Positions 36,238-44,291 of a stretch of DNA of 64,000 nucleotides are shown in pieces. Each line of letters opens with the position of its first letter. The stretch's first letter is position 1. The notes under the pieces were generated by a model. That model had not been told where the DNA came from. It saw only the letters and a program-made list of their open reading frames with translations, and made no database searches. Source of the DNA: Marispirochaeta sp963667435 (lineage in GTDB: Bacteria; Spirochaetota; Spirochaetia; JC444; Marispirochaetaceae); contig OY763414.1 of assembly GCA_963667435.1 (NCBI GenBank), positions 1,116,001 to 1,180,000 on the forward strand, in the 5' to 3' direction. The position numbers were made by a program, and so were the translations under genes.

Positions 36238-37848
36238 TTACCGCTGAATATCCTTCAGCTTCTCAGCCATTTTAACCCGTATCGCAGCCAACTCTTTTTC
36301 CAGCTGATCAATCTCCACCTGCACCGCATCGATATCGATCTCCTCTTCCTCCTCAAAGGTGTCCACATAACGCGGAATATTGAGGTTAAAGTCGTTTTCC
36401 TCGATCTCGGCGAACTCGGCCACATGGGCGTATTTTTCCTCTTCAGCCCGAGCAGTGTAGGTCTCCATGATTTTGCCGATATGCGCTTCCGAGAGGGTGT
36501 TCATGTTTTTACCGGAGACGTATTCCCGGCTGGCATCGACAAAGAAGATGTTTTTACAATCTTCACGGGCACCGCCTTTTTCACGGGAGCGGTCAAAGAC
36601 CAGAATCGCCACCGGAATATTGGTGGTCGGGAACAGATTGCCCGGCAGGCCGATCACGGCATCCAGTAGATTTTCCTCGATCATTTTCTGACGGATCCGA
36701 CCTTCGGCTGCGCCCCGGAACAACACGCCATGGGGAACCACAACGGCAACGCGGCCCTGCTTTTCAAGGGCGGTTTCCACCATGTGGCTAATAAATGCCC
36801 AATCGCCTTTACTCTTGGGCGGCGCACCGCGCCAGAAACGGTTGTATTGATCGCTCCCGGCATTTTCGGCACCCCATTTGTCCAGCGAGAACGGCGGATT
36901 GGCCACCACGCAGTTGAATTTCATCAGCCGGTCATTTTCCACCAGCAGCGGGCTGTTCAGGGTGTCGCACCATTCCACCCGGGCGCTGTCAAAGCTGTGT
37001 AAAAACATATTCATCCGGCAGAGTGCCCAGGTACTGCCGTTAGACTCCTGTCCAAAGAGGGCAAAATTTCGGTCCCCTACATGTTTACCAGCCTGAATCA
37101 ATAGTCCACCTGATCCGCAGGCCGGGTCACAGATACGATCTCCCGGTTTGGGCCCTGCCAGCTTGGCCACCAGCTCGGTCACCTTCAGCGGGGTAAAGAA
37201 CTCTCCAGCCTTCTTTCCGGAATCGGAGGCGAAGCGTTCAATCAGATAGATGTAGGTATTCCCGATCACATCCTCGGAAACGAGGCTGGGCTTCATGCTG
37301 AGCTGTGGCTTGTTGAAATCTTCCAATAACGTTTTAAGGCGTTTATTCCTATCTTTTGTCCTCCCTAGGTTGGCCTCGCTGTTGAAATCGATATTGCGAA
37401 ACACGCCTTCGAGTTTGCTCTTGTTGCTCTCTTCAACATGTTCAAGGACAATATTGATCAACTCGCCGATGTTTGCGACTGAGCGGCGTTCGTACAGGCT
37501 GTAATAGGTGGCCATAAATCGGTCTATTTCTATGATCTCTTTAATAACTTCACCATTTTCGTCTTTTATCGGATTATCATTCTCGTCTTTTTTTTCTCTT
37601 TCTTCTGTAAGAACAACTTCAGGCAAAACAAAACGCTCTCGGTCAAGTTTACGACGGATACGAACATCATCATCGCCATACTGCGTCTGATAATCCTCGT
37701 AGTGATCCTGCCAAACATCGGTTATATATTTCAAGAACAGCATCACAAGGATGTAGTCTTTGTACTGCGCCGGATCAACAACGCCCCGGAAGGTGTCACA
37801 CGCCGCCCATGCCGCATTGTTTATGTCTTTCTGATCAATCTTAGTCAT
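36238..37848 (-). CDS. hsdM: Type I restriction enzyme, DNA adenine methyltransferase subunit HsdM
   Basis: 536 residues from the ATG at 37848 (AGGAG 7 bp before it; overlaps the KilA-N gene by 8 bp). N-terminal helical HsdM domain (DINNAAWAACDTFRGVVDPAQYKDYILVMLFLKYI), then the N6-adenine methyltransferase with SAM motif I DPACGSGGLL and catalytic motif IV NPPF. It modifies host DNA and, with HsdS and HsdR, makes the restriction complex. Confidence 0.95.
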   Translation of the reverse strand: MTKIDQKDINNAAWAACDTFRGVVDPAQYKDYILVMLFLKYITDVWQDHYEDYQTQYGDDDVRIRRKLDRERFVLPEVVLTEEREKKDENDNPIKDENGEVIKEIIEIDRFMATYYSLYERRSVANIGELINIVLEHVEESNKSKLEGVFRNIDFNSEANLGRTKDRNKRLKTLLEDFNKPQLSMKPSLVSEDVIGNTYIYLIERFASDSGKKAGEFFTPLKVTELVAKLAGPKPGDRICDPACGSGGLLIQAGKHVGDRNFALFGQESNGSTWALCRMNMFLHSFDSARVEWCDTLNSPLLVENDRLMKFNCVVANPPFSLDKWGAENAGSDQYNRFWRGAPPKSKGDWAFISHMVETALEKQGRVAVVVPHGVLFRGAAEGRIRQKMIEENLLDAVIGLPGNLFPTTNIPVAILVFDRSREKGGAREDCKNIFFVDASREYVSGKNMNTLSEAHIGKIMETYTARAEEEKYAHVAEFAEIEENDFNLNIPRYVDTFEEEEEIDIDAVQVEIDQLEKELAAIRVKMAEKLKDIQR

Positions 37849-38683
37849 TTTTTTCTCCTGTCTGCTGTAGTTTTTTGATGCTTGGGCTTCCCACAAGAGA
37901 AGTCAGCTGTTCTATGGCCATTTTATTGAGAATTATCAGTCTCTGGTTCTGAGGAAGAATCTGCTTTATAAGTTCTGCATTCATACTTTCCAAATTAGAC
38001 AATACGATAAGCTGTTGAATGGTGGCATCATCACGAATATTTCCTTTAGCCTCCGAATTTTGCTCCTTCCATTCCCTGGCTGTTTTACCAAACAAAGCTA
38101 CATTCAAAAGATCCGCTTCGCTGGCATAGGTAAAAGTCTGCTGTCCTTTGGTCACAATGGAAGGAATAATATTATCCCTGATAGCATCTGTGTGAATCCT
38201 GTAATTTATCTTTGAAATAATCCTGTTAACATTCCATTCAAGTGAAATCTGACTGTTTTCATCTGCCTTGAGACGTTGATAATCCTTTATGATATAGAGT
38301 TTAAATTCAGCAGAAACCCAGGAGGCAAACTCAAAAGCAATATCTTTATGGGCAAAAGTTCCGCCATATCGCCCGGATTTGGATATTATTCCCACGGCAT
38401 TTGTACTGGATATCCACTTTTGGGGCGATAAAGTAAATGAATTGGAACCGGCTTCATGCTTAAAGGAGTCGAATTCGATCCCTTTAAAATCAGGGTTATT
38501 CAACTGCTCCCATAAACCCAGGAATTCGATAGTACTTCTATTCCGCATCCAGTTCTTGACAACATCCTTGGGCTCATCAGGGTTCTTATACCGGGCAATA
38601 TCGGTTAATGAGATATAATCATTCTCATCGCCCTTGGAGATAACAGTTATTTCGGTGCCATTGGCATTTATTGATGCTCTCAA
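37841..38683 (-). CDS. KilA-N domain protein
   Basis: 280 residues. N-terminal KilA-N DNA-binding domain (DYISLTDIARYKNPDEPKDVVKNWMRNRSTIEFLGLWEQLNNPDFK ... GRYGGTFAHKDIAFEFASWVSAEFKLYIIKDYQRL), then a helical C-terminal part. KilA-N/RhuM-like genes are frequent passengers of type I restriction operons and phages; a regulatory or DNA-sensing role is inferred. It is coupled to both sides: 4-bp overlap with the half-HsdS and 8-bp overlap with HsdM. Confidence 0.85.
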   Translation of the reverse strand: MRASINANGTEITVISKGDENDYISLTDIARYKNPDEPKDVVKNWMRNRSTIEFLGLWEQLNNPDFKGIEFDSFKHEAGSNSFTLSPQKWISSTNAVGIISKSGRYGGTFAHKDIAFEFASWVSAEFKLYIIKDYQRLKADENSQISLEWNVNRIISKINYRIHTDAIRDNIIPSIVTKGQQTFTYASEADLLNVALFGKTAREWKEQNSEAKGNIRDDATIQQLIVLSNLESMNAELIKQILPQNQRLIILNKMAIEQLTSLVGSPSIKKLQQTGEKND

Positions 38684-39264
38684 CTCACTCCTCCTTTTGC
38701 GGCGTTTATAAGCACTTTACTAATGTACTGTTCCCGTTTAATTGCCAGTTGATGAAGAAGGAATTGCTCTTGATCTGACAGTCTTGCCAGCTCGACAATA
38801 GAACGTTGACACTCCAAACTCGGAATCATAACCTCCAGCTCTTCCACGGCCTGCTTGCTGATCATCTTCTGACCCGACCCTTTAACCCGGCTGGCAAAAA
38901 ATATCTGTGCGTCCTTCTGACTGATATACCAATTAAGAAACTCAGGTAACACCTTGTCCGGACTAGTCACACGCAATCTAAACAATGGAGCAGCAACTAC
39001 TGCATTACCCGCATCTTCAAGAAGAATTGCTGATGTTGTATGCTGGCCACGTGACCTGAACACCAGATCACCAACCCTCACAAAGTGGTGCTCTTTAACA
39101 GAGTCCATTTCCACTCTTACCAAATTATCGCAGTCGACAGTGTTATCTACTTTTAGATCTTTCATCTGAATAACTGCAACATCGGCATCCGTAGATGTAT
39201 CAAGTCGAGACCTGAATGAGTACCCCATTTGCACAGCGGCCACGCTTTTTAACTTAACCAGCAA
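38680..39264 (-). CDS. Half-size HsdS-like specificity protein
   Basis: About 194 residues: one target-recognition domain (KLKSVAAVQMGYSFRSRLDTS ... RVKGSGQKMISKQAVEELEVMIPS) plus one helical spacer (ECQRSIVELARLSDQEQFLLHQLAIKREQYISKVL). GGAGGGGG 5 bp before a TTG codon at 39264 favours that start; an ATG at 39282 overlaps the same GGAGGGGG and is less likely. Two half subunits can replace a full HsdS as a dimer, or it may serve a different methyltransferase. First gene of the island, directly behind the hexamer array promoter. Confidence 0.75.
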   Translation of the reverse strand: MLVKLKSVAAVQMGYSFRSRLDTSTDADVAVIQMKDLKVDNTVDCDNLVRVEMDSVKEHHFVRVGDLVFRSRGQHTTSAILLEDAGNAVVAAPLFRLRVTSPDKVLPEFLNWYISQKDAQIFFASRVKGSGQKMISKQAVEELEVMIPSLECQRSIVELARLSDQEQFLLHQLAIKREQYISKVLINAAKGGVS

Positions 39265-39305
39265 AACTCCCCCTCCATTCAATTGCAGTAACGTTATTTT
39301 TGCAG

Positions 39306-39335
39306 ATTATACATCAACATCAACATCAACATCAA
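39306..39335 (-). promoter_or_regulatory. Island promoter whose -35 lies in the hexamer array
   Basis: On the minus strand the array runs straight into TATAAT (39306-39311), a consensus -10. The array unit is TTGATG, four of six matches to TTGACA, and one unit falls exactly 18 bp upstream of the -10 (39330-39335). Transcription would begin near 39299, leaving a short leader with GGAGGGGG before the half-hsdS start. Since every unit is alike, gain or loss of units would not change this spacing. Confidence 0.55.
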
Positions 39336-39977
39336 CATCAACATCAACATCAACATCAACATCAACATCAACATCAACATCAACATCAACATCAACATCA
39401 ACATCAACATCAACATCAACATCAACATCAACATCAACATCAACATCAACATCAACATCAACATCAACATCAACATCAACATCAACATCAACATCAACAT
39501 CAACATCAACATCAACATCAACATCAACATCAACATCAACATCAACATCAACATCAACATCAACATCAACATCAACATCAACATCAACATCAACATCAAC
39601 ATCAACATCAACATCAACATCAACATCAACATCAACATCAACATCAACATCAACATCAACATCAACATCAACATCAACATCAACATCAACATCAACATCA
39701 ACATCAACATCAACATCAACATCAACATCAACATCAACATCAACATCAACATCAACATCAACATCAACATCAACATCAACATCAACATCAACATCAACAT
39801 CAACATCAACATCAACATCAACATCAACATCAACATCAACATCAACATCAACATCAACATCAACATCAACATCAACATCAACATCAACATCAACATCAAC
39901 ATCAACATCAACATCAACATCAACATCAACATCAACATCAACATCAACATCAACATCAACATCAACATCAACATCAA
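39312..39977. repeat. Perfect hexanucleotide tandem array, 111 copies of CATCAA (TTGATG on minus)
   Basis: 666 bp with no single deviation. The strand is open in five of six frames as two-residue repeats (His-Gln, Ser-Thr, Ile-Asn on plus; Leu-Met, Val-Asp on minus), but none of these has a ribosome binding site or a believable end, so it is not read as coding. It is not CRISPR: there are no spacers. It fills nearly all of the 0.98 kb between the first island gene and the sugar ABC operon. The only other things in that gap are the promoter, the right direct repeat and the hairpins at 40171-40260. Confidence 0.97.
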
Positions 39978-40136
39978 GCACATAATACAGTATCGCCATT
40001 TCTGCATTCCATAAAGGCAATAACAGCTGCGAAAGCTGGATATTTAGGGGTGCCTGTATACGGAAAGAGGTAGAAGTAGAAAAAAGGATTTCGTTCTACT
40101 CAGTATGTAATGCCTTAAATGAAAGCTTAAAATGAC

Positions 40137-40158
40137 TACCGGACAAGGGATTGCAGCG
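40137..40158. repeat. Right copy of 22-bp direct repeat bounding the defence island
   Basis: Identical over 22 bp and in the same orientation to 23494-23515. It lies 160 bp outside the hexamer array, on the side of the first island gene. Could be a target-site or attachment-like duplication, or a dispersed intergenic repeat used for homologous exchange. Confidence 0.85.
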
Positions 40159-40170
40159 GTACCCCGCAGG

Positions 40171-40197
40171 CCCTCTCCTTTGGTTGAAAGGAGAGGG
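40171..40197. repeat. Strong hairpin next to the right direct repeat
   Basis: CCCTCTCCTTT and AAAGGAGAGGG form a perfect 11-bp stem with a 5-base loop. A second small hairpin (TGCCGC, GAA, GCGGCA) follows near 40222-40236. There is no T-run on either side, so this is more like a dispersed intergenic repeat than a terminator, although it lies just past the stop of the ABC permease gene at 40265. Confidence 0.6.
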
Positions 40198-40264
40198 GCG
40201 AGGAGTTTTAGCGGAAAGCCCGGTGCCGCGAAGCGGCATGGCCCCGAACAAAAGAAAGGCAGAA

Positions 40265-41098
40265 TCAGCCTTTTACGGCACCGGCGGTCATTCCGGATAT
40301 GAGCTGCCGCTGTATGAAGAAGAAGAGGATGATAACCGGCAGGGCACTCAATACACCGCCTGCAGTGAGGAGCCCCCACTCTATCTGGTACTCGCCGATC
40401 ATGTTCTGAAGTGCAACGGGTATGGTGCGTACCCTGGTGTTGGTGAGGATTGCGGCGTAGAGATATTCGTTCCATGAAGTTATGAAGACGTAGATTCCGG
40501 TGGAAAAGATTCCCGGCATGGCCACCGGCAGCACAACTCTGAGCAGGGCCCCCATACGGGAACAGCCGTCTATCATGGCGGCTTTGTCCAGGTCGATGGG
40601 GATGGCATTGAAGAAGCTGGTGAGCATCCAGGTGGAAAAGGGTATGGTGAAGGTGGAATAGGCCAGAATGAGCGCACCGTAGGTATCCATGATATGGAGC
40701 ACCTTCATCATGATAAACAGGGGTATTATCAGCAGCATAATGGGAAACATGTTGATTACAAGAAACTGCATCAGCAGGTATTTGCGGCCGAAGAAGCGGA
40801 AGCGCGAAAACGCATAGCTGGCCGGAACGGTAAGAAAGAGTCCGACAATGGCGGTACATAAGGCAACCATAAAGCTGTCGAACATGTTCCAGGCGAAGTT
40901 AAGTTTGCTGAAAAGACGAACGTAATTCTCCACCGTCGGGTGTTCCGGAAAAAAGCGGAATTCCGCCCGGTAGAGTTCCTTCTCCATGGTTATGGAGCTT
41001 ATGAAGGTCCAGAGATAGGGTCCAAGGGCAAAGGTGAGAACAAGCAGAACCGGCAGATGGATGGTAATGAGCCTTTTGGCTCTTCTGGAGGCTGTCAT
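40265..41098 (-). CDS. Carbohydrate ABC transporter permease (MalG type)
   Basis: 277 residues, six membrane segments, and the ATPase-docking EAA loop MDKAAMIDGCSRMGALLRVVLPVAMPGI (IDLDKAAMIDGCS). It forms the sugar channel with the MalF-type partner encoded 1 bp upstream. Last gene of the regulator-transketolase-transporter operon. No ATPase gene is in the cluster, so a shared MsmK-like ATPase elsewhere is assumed, as is usual for this family. Confidence 0.92.
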   Translation of the reverse strand: MTASRRAKRLITIHLPVLLVLTFALGPYLWTFISSITMEKELYRAEFRFFPEHPTVENYVRLFSKLNFAWNMFDSFMVALCTAIVGLFLTVPASYAFSRFRFFGRKYLLMQFLVINMFPIMLLIIPLFIMMKVLHIMDTYGALILAYSTFTIPFSTWMLTSFFNAIPIDLDKAAMIDGCSRMGALLRVVLPVAMPGIFSTGIYVFITSWNEYLYAAILTNTRVRTIPVALQNMIGEYQIEWGLLTAGGVLSALPVIILFFFIQRQLISGMTAGAVKG

Positions 41099-41986
41099 CT
41101 ATTTGTCCTCCTTGAGTATGCTGCGTATGTAGCCGGCGACGAAGATCATCAGGAAAATGGTGAGAATAACCGCCAGGGTTGAGGCGTATCCGAAGTCCAT
41201 ACCCCCTTTGTAGGCTTTGACGTAGGAGTAGACCGGCAGAGTGTAGGTGCTGTAGCCGGGACCGCCTCCGGTCATTATCAGGATAATGTCCAGAGAGTTG
41301 GCCACCCAGATGGTTCTGAGAAGAATGGTTGTAAGGATGACCGGTTTGAGCATGGGTACGGTGATTGTCCAGAAAGAGGCAATTTTACCCGCTCCGTCTA
41401 TTTCCGCCGCCTCGTAGAGCTCCGAAGGAATGGCCTGCAGGCCCGCCAGCAGCATGACTGCAAAGAAGGGAAATCCCTGCCATATAAGAGCCACTATGAT
41501 TGCCCCCAGGGCAGTGGATGTCTGGGCCAGGAAGGGAATAAACTGATCAACCAGACCGAGGCGGGAGAGTATCTGATTTATCAGTCCGTAGTTACCGTCG
41601 TACATCCAGCGCCACATGAGGGCGGTGATTACCGACGGGGTTATCCAGGGTATAAGCATCAGGGAACGGGCAATTCCTCTGCCGAAGAACACCTGATTAA
41701 AAAGCAGTGCTGCGGCAAATCCGGTGAGAAACTGCAGTGAGATAATACTTACAATCCATATTACCGTTTTGGCCAGGGAAGAGTAAAAGAGAGGGTCTGT
41801 GAACAGCTGGGCATAGTTTGCCAGTCCTATAAAGCCGTGTTCTTTGGGCTTATAGAGGATGTAGTGGCTGAAGCTGTAGATGATTGTCCGGAACATGGGG
41901 AAAAAGACTATCATCATGGTCATGAGCATAGCCGGTGTTACCAGCAGATAGGGGAATGCATCTAAACGGCTGCGCAGCTGTGGCAC
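41099..41986 (-). CDS. Carbohydrate ABC transporter permease (MalF type)
   Basis: 295 residues, six membrane segments, EAA loop ELYEAAEIDGAGKIASFWTITVPMLKP. Works with the MalG-type permease, whose start codon directly follows. Substrate unknown; linkage to a split transketolase points to a pentose or other phosphorylatable sugar. Confidence 0.92.
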   Translation of the reverse strand: MPQLRSRLDAFPYLLVTPAMLMTMMIVFFPMFRTIIYSFSHYILYKPKEHGFIGLANYAQLFTDPLFYSSLAKTVIWIVSIISLQFLTGFAAALLFNQVFFGRGIARSLMLIPWITPSVITALMWRWMYDGNYGLINQILSRLGLVDQFIPFLAQTSTALGAIIVALIWQGFPFFAVMLLAGLQAIPSELYEAAEIDGAGKIASFWTITVPMLKPVILTTILLRTIWVANSLDIILIMTGGGPGYSTYTLPVYSYVKAYKGGMDFGYASTLAVILTIFLMIFVAGYIRSILKEDK

Positions 41987-42080
41987 TTCTTTTCTCCTTG
42001 ATACCTTTTACAACTTTGTAAGCAGGGGCCGGCGTGAACCGCCCCTTTTATTGTTTCTACTATACCCTGTTTTTCCGGGT

Positions 42081-43322
42081 TTATTCAGCAAAATGGTCGG
42101 CAATTGCCTGCATCATCTCGGCAGAGGTGATTTCTCCGGCAAAAGCCTGCTGCATAAGAGCCGGCCAGAGGGATTCTACAAACTCGGCTGTTCCGGGATG
42201 TGCGGGAAGAACACCGGCGAAGTCTGCAGAGTCGGTGGTAGCCTTCAGGAAGCGATCTGCATCGGCAGAGGCATTGCTCTTGTTGATGGAAACCTGACCT
42301 GAGGATTTCTGCCAGATAGCATTGTTTTCTGCTGTTGCCAGGAAAGATGCCCACTTGAAAGCTGCATCGGGAACCTTGGTTGCGGCAAATACGGCGTTTT
42401 CCTCATCACCAAAGGAGGTCCAGGCACCTTTTGTTCCTCTGGGAACCGGGGCTGCTGAAATTTTATCACCAAGGGCTTCCTGCATCTGTGCAGCACTTCC
42501 AAGGTGGTGAATTGTCATTGCGGTACGTCCGGAAATCATGTTGGCAATGATTTCCTTGAATCCATCCGAAGGAGTTGTAGGAGGACTGACTTTGTATTTG
42601 CGGTAGAGATCGATAAACCACTGATTGGCCGCAACAGCTTCCGGAGAGGTAAGTCCGCCGGGTTTGTCGAAGGAGGCACCGGAAGAGAGTACAAATGTAC
42701 CCCACCAGTCATGACCGCCCCTGGCGCCGCGAATTCCGAATCCGTAAACGTCGGGAGTACCGTCACCGTTGGTATCGCGGGTAAGTTTCTGGGCAACATC
42801 CAGGAATTCCGCCCGGGTTTTGGGAGGAGATAGGCCCAGCTCATTGAACATGTCGGTACGGTAGTAGAGGTAGAGGATAACCATCTGCAGAGGCATATAG
42901 TACTGATGGCCGTCGGTGTATTTTGTAAGCTCCCAGATTTTGTCGTACACATCGTTTTTACCGGACCATTTTGCTATATAGCTGTCCAGGGGAAGCAGTG
43001 CACCCATTTCCACTAACTGGGGCTGCCACCAGAGTTTCACCTGGGCAACATCAGGGGGATAACCGCCGGCAACTGCGGTAAGAAGCTTTTGGTTGTAGGT
43101 GTCCCAGGCAACACGTTCCGCTTCGATTTTAATACCTGGATTTTCGGCCTCGAATTTCTCAATCAGGGGATTGAGGGCTGTTTCGGGGTCATCGAAATGG
43201 TACCAGAACTTTACAACCTGAGTCTCTCCTCCGGCTGTTTCGGTTCCTTCGCTGCGTCCGCCGGCAAACAGAGCCGTACTGACGATTACAAGAATCAGCA
43301 CCAGAATACAGGATTTTTTCAT
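42081..43322 (-). CDS. Extracellular sugar-binding protein of ABC transporter
   Basis: 413 residues, family 1 solute-binding protein. Signal peptide MKKSCILVLILVIVSTALFAGG; the LFAGG ending without a lipobox Cys is common in spirochaete binding proteins. The VVKFWYHFDDPETALNPLIEKFEAENPGIKIEAERVAWDTYNQKLLTAVAGGYPPDV stretch is typical of the MalE/UgpB class. Captures the sugar for the two permeases downstream. Confidence 0.92.
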   Translation of the reverse strand: MKKSCILVLILVIVSTALFAGGRSEGTETAGGETQVVKFWYHFDDPETALNPLIEKFEAENPGIKIEAERVAWDTYNQKLLTAVAGGYPPDVAQVKLWWQPQLVEMGALLPLDSYIAKWSGKNDVYDKIWELTKYTDGHQYYMPLQMVILYLYYRTDMFNELGLSPPKTRAEFLDVAQKLTRDTNGDGTPDVYGFGIRGARGGHDWWGTFVLSSGASFDKPGGLTSPEAVAANQWFIDLYRKYKVSPPTTPSDGFKEIIANMISGRTAMTIHHLGSAAQMQEALGDKISAAPVPRGTKGAWTSFGDEENAVFAATKVPDAAFKWASFLATAENNAIWQKSSGQVSINKSNASADADRFLKATTDSADFAGVLPAHPGTAEFVESLWPALMQQAFAGEITSAEMMQAIADHFAE

Positions 43323-43331
43323 AAATCCCTC

Positions 43332-44291
43332 CTATTTTTTTTTCAGGACAAGCCTGACGTTCTCAACGATATCTGATGCGGTAAGTCCATATTTCTGTAA
43401 AATTTCCGCAGGTTCTCCGGATTCTCCAAAGGTATCCCGGACGCCCACCATGGAGAGGGGTACGGGGTTCTCCCGAATAAGCACATCTGCACAGGCACTG
43501 CCGAGGCCGCCGATAATACTGTGTTCCTCGGCGGTTACAACACAGCCGCAGTCAGTGGCGGCAGAAATGAGGGTTTTCTCATCCAGGGGTTTAAGGGTAT
43601 GCATGTTGATTACCCTGCTCTCCACACCCTCTTTCGCAAGTATTTCCGCCGCCTCCAGTGCTGAAGCAACCATCATACCTGTGGCAACTATAGCGGCATC
43701 TCTGCCCTGACGAAGGACCTTGGCCTTTCCGACAATGAAGTCCTCGGAGCCGGAAGTAAGCACCGGAGTGGGAATGCGCCCCAGGCGCAGATATACCGGG
43801 CCGTCGATTTCCGCCGCCGCCATGGTGGCGCGGTAGGCTTCGTTGGCATCACAGGGCACGAGCACTGTCATATTAGGCAGAAGCCGCATGAGGCCGATAT
43901 CCTCAAAGCTCTGGTGGGTTGCGCCGTCAGCGCCTACACACATGCCGCCGTGACTTGTAGCGATTTTCACATTTGTATTGTTATATGCCGCCGATACCCG
44001 GATTGACTGATTGGCAAGGCTGGTGGCAAAAACGGCGAAGGTTGTAGCAAAGGGAATGAGCCCGTCCACAGCCATTCCCGCGGCGGTACCTATCATATCT
44101 GATTCCTTGATACCCATCTGGAAAAACCGTTCAGGAAACTCCTGACTGAATTTCGTCACTTTTACTGCATCCGCCAGGTCTGCAGTCAGGGCAACAACTC
44201 TGCTGTTCTTCCGTCCAAGATCCGTTAGAGCATCGCCGAAAGCCTCCCGCATGGCTTTATTTCCGCTGTATGCAGTCATTTTTTCTTTCAT
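43332..44291 (-). CDS. Transketolase, C-terminal subunit
   Basis: 319 residues holding the pyrimidine-binding and C-terminal domains (FFQMGIKESDMIGTAAGMAVDGLIPFATTFAVFATSLANQSIRVSAAYNNTNVKI, GATHQSFEDIGLMR). The catalytic Glu that activates thiamine diphosphate is in GIKESDM. With the N-terminal subunit encoded just upstream (4-bp overlap) it makes a two-chain transketolase. Split transketolases beside sugar importers usually serve catabolism of an unusual pentose or ketose rather than the housekeeping pathway. Confidence 0.93.
   Translation of the reverse strand: MKEKMTAYSGNKAMREAFGDALTDLGRKNSRVVALTADLADAVKVTKFSQEFPERFFQMGIKESDMIGTAAGMAVDGLIPFATTFAVFATSLANQSIRVSAAYNNTNVKIATSHGGMCVGADGATHQSFEDIGLMRLLPNMTVLVPCDANEAYRATMAAAEIDGPVYLRLGRIPTPVLTSGSEDFIVGKAKVLRQGRDAAIVATGMMVASALEAAEILAKEGVESRVINMHTLKPLDEKTLISAATDCGCVVTAEEHSIIGGLGSACADVLIRENPVPLSMVGVRDTFGESGEPAEILQKYGLTASDIVENVRLVLKKK

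Noticed and set aside
39312..39977. CRISPR array
   Set aside because: Units are 6 bp with no spacers, and there are no cas genes.
39300..40073. Long His-Gln repeat frame on the plus strand, and Leu-Met and Val-Asp frames on the minus strand
   Set aside because: They are forced by the six-base repeat, which has no stop in those frames. No ribosome binding site, no plausible start, and three frames are open at once.
23430..40264. Prophage or integrative element with its own integrase
   Set aside because: No integrase, transposase, relaxase or phage structural gene is present within the repeat-bounded island; KilA-N alone does not show a prophage.
40044..40859. 271-codon frame overlapping the sugar permease gene
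   Set aside because: Composition rich in His, Arg and Cys, in antiphase with a clear MalG-type permease; a shadow frame.
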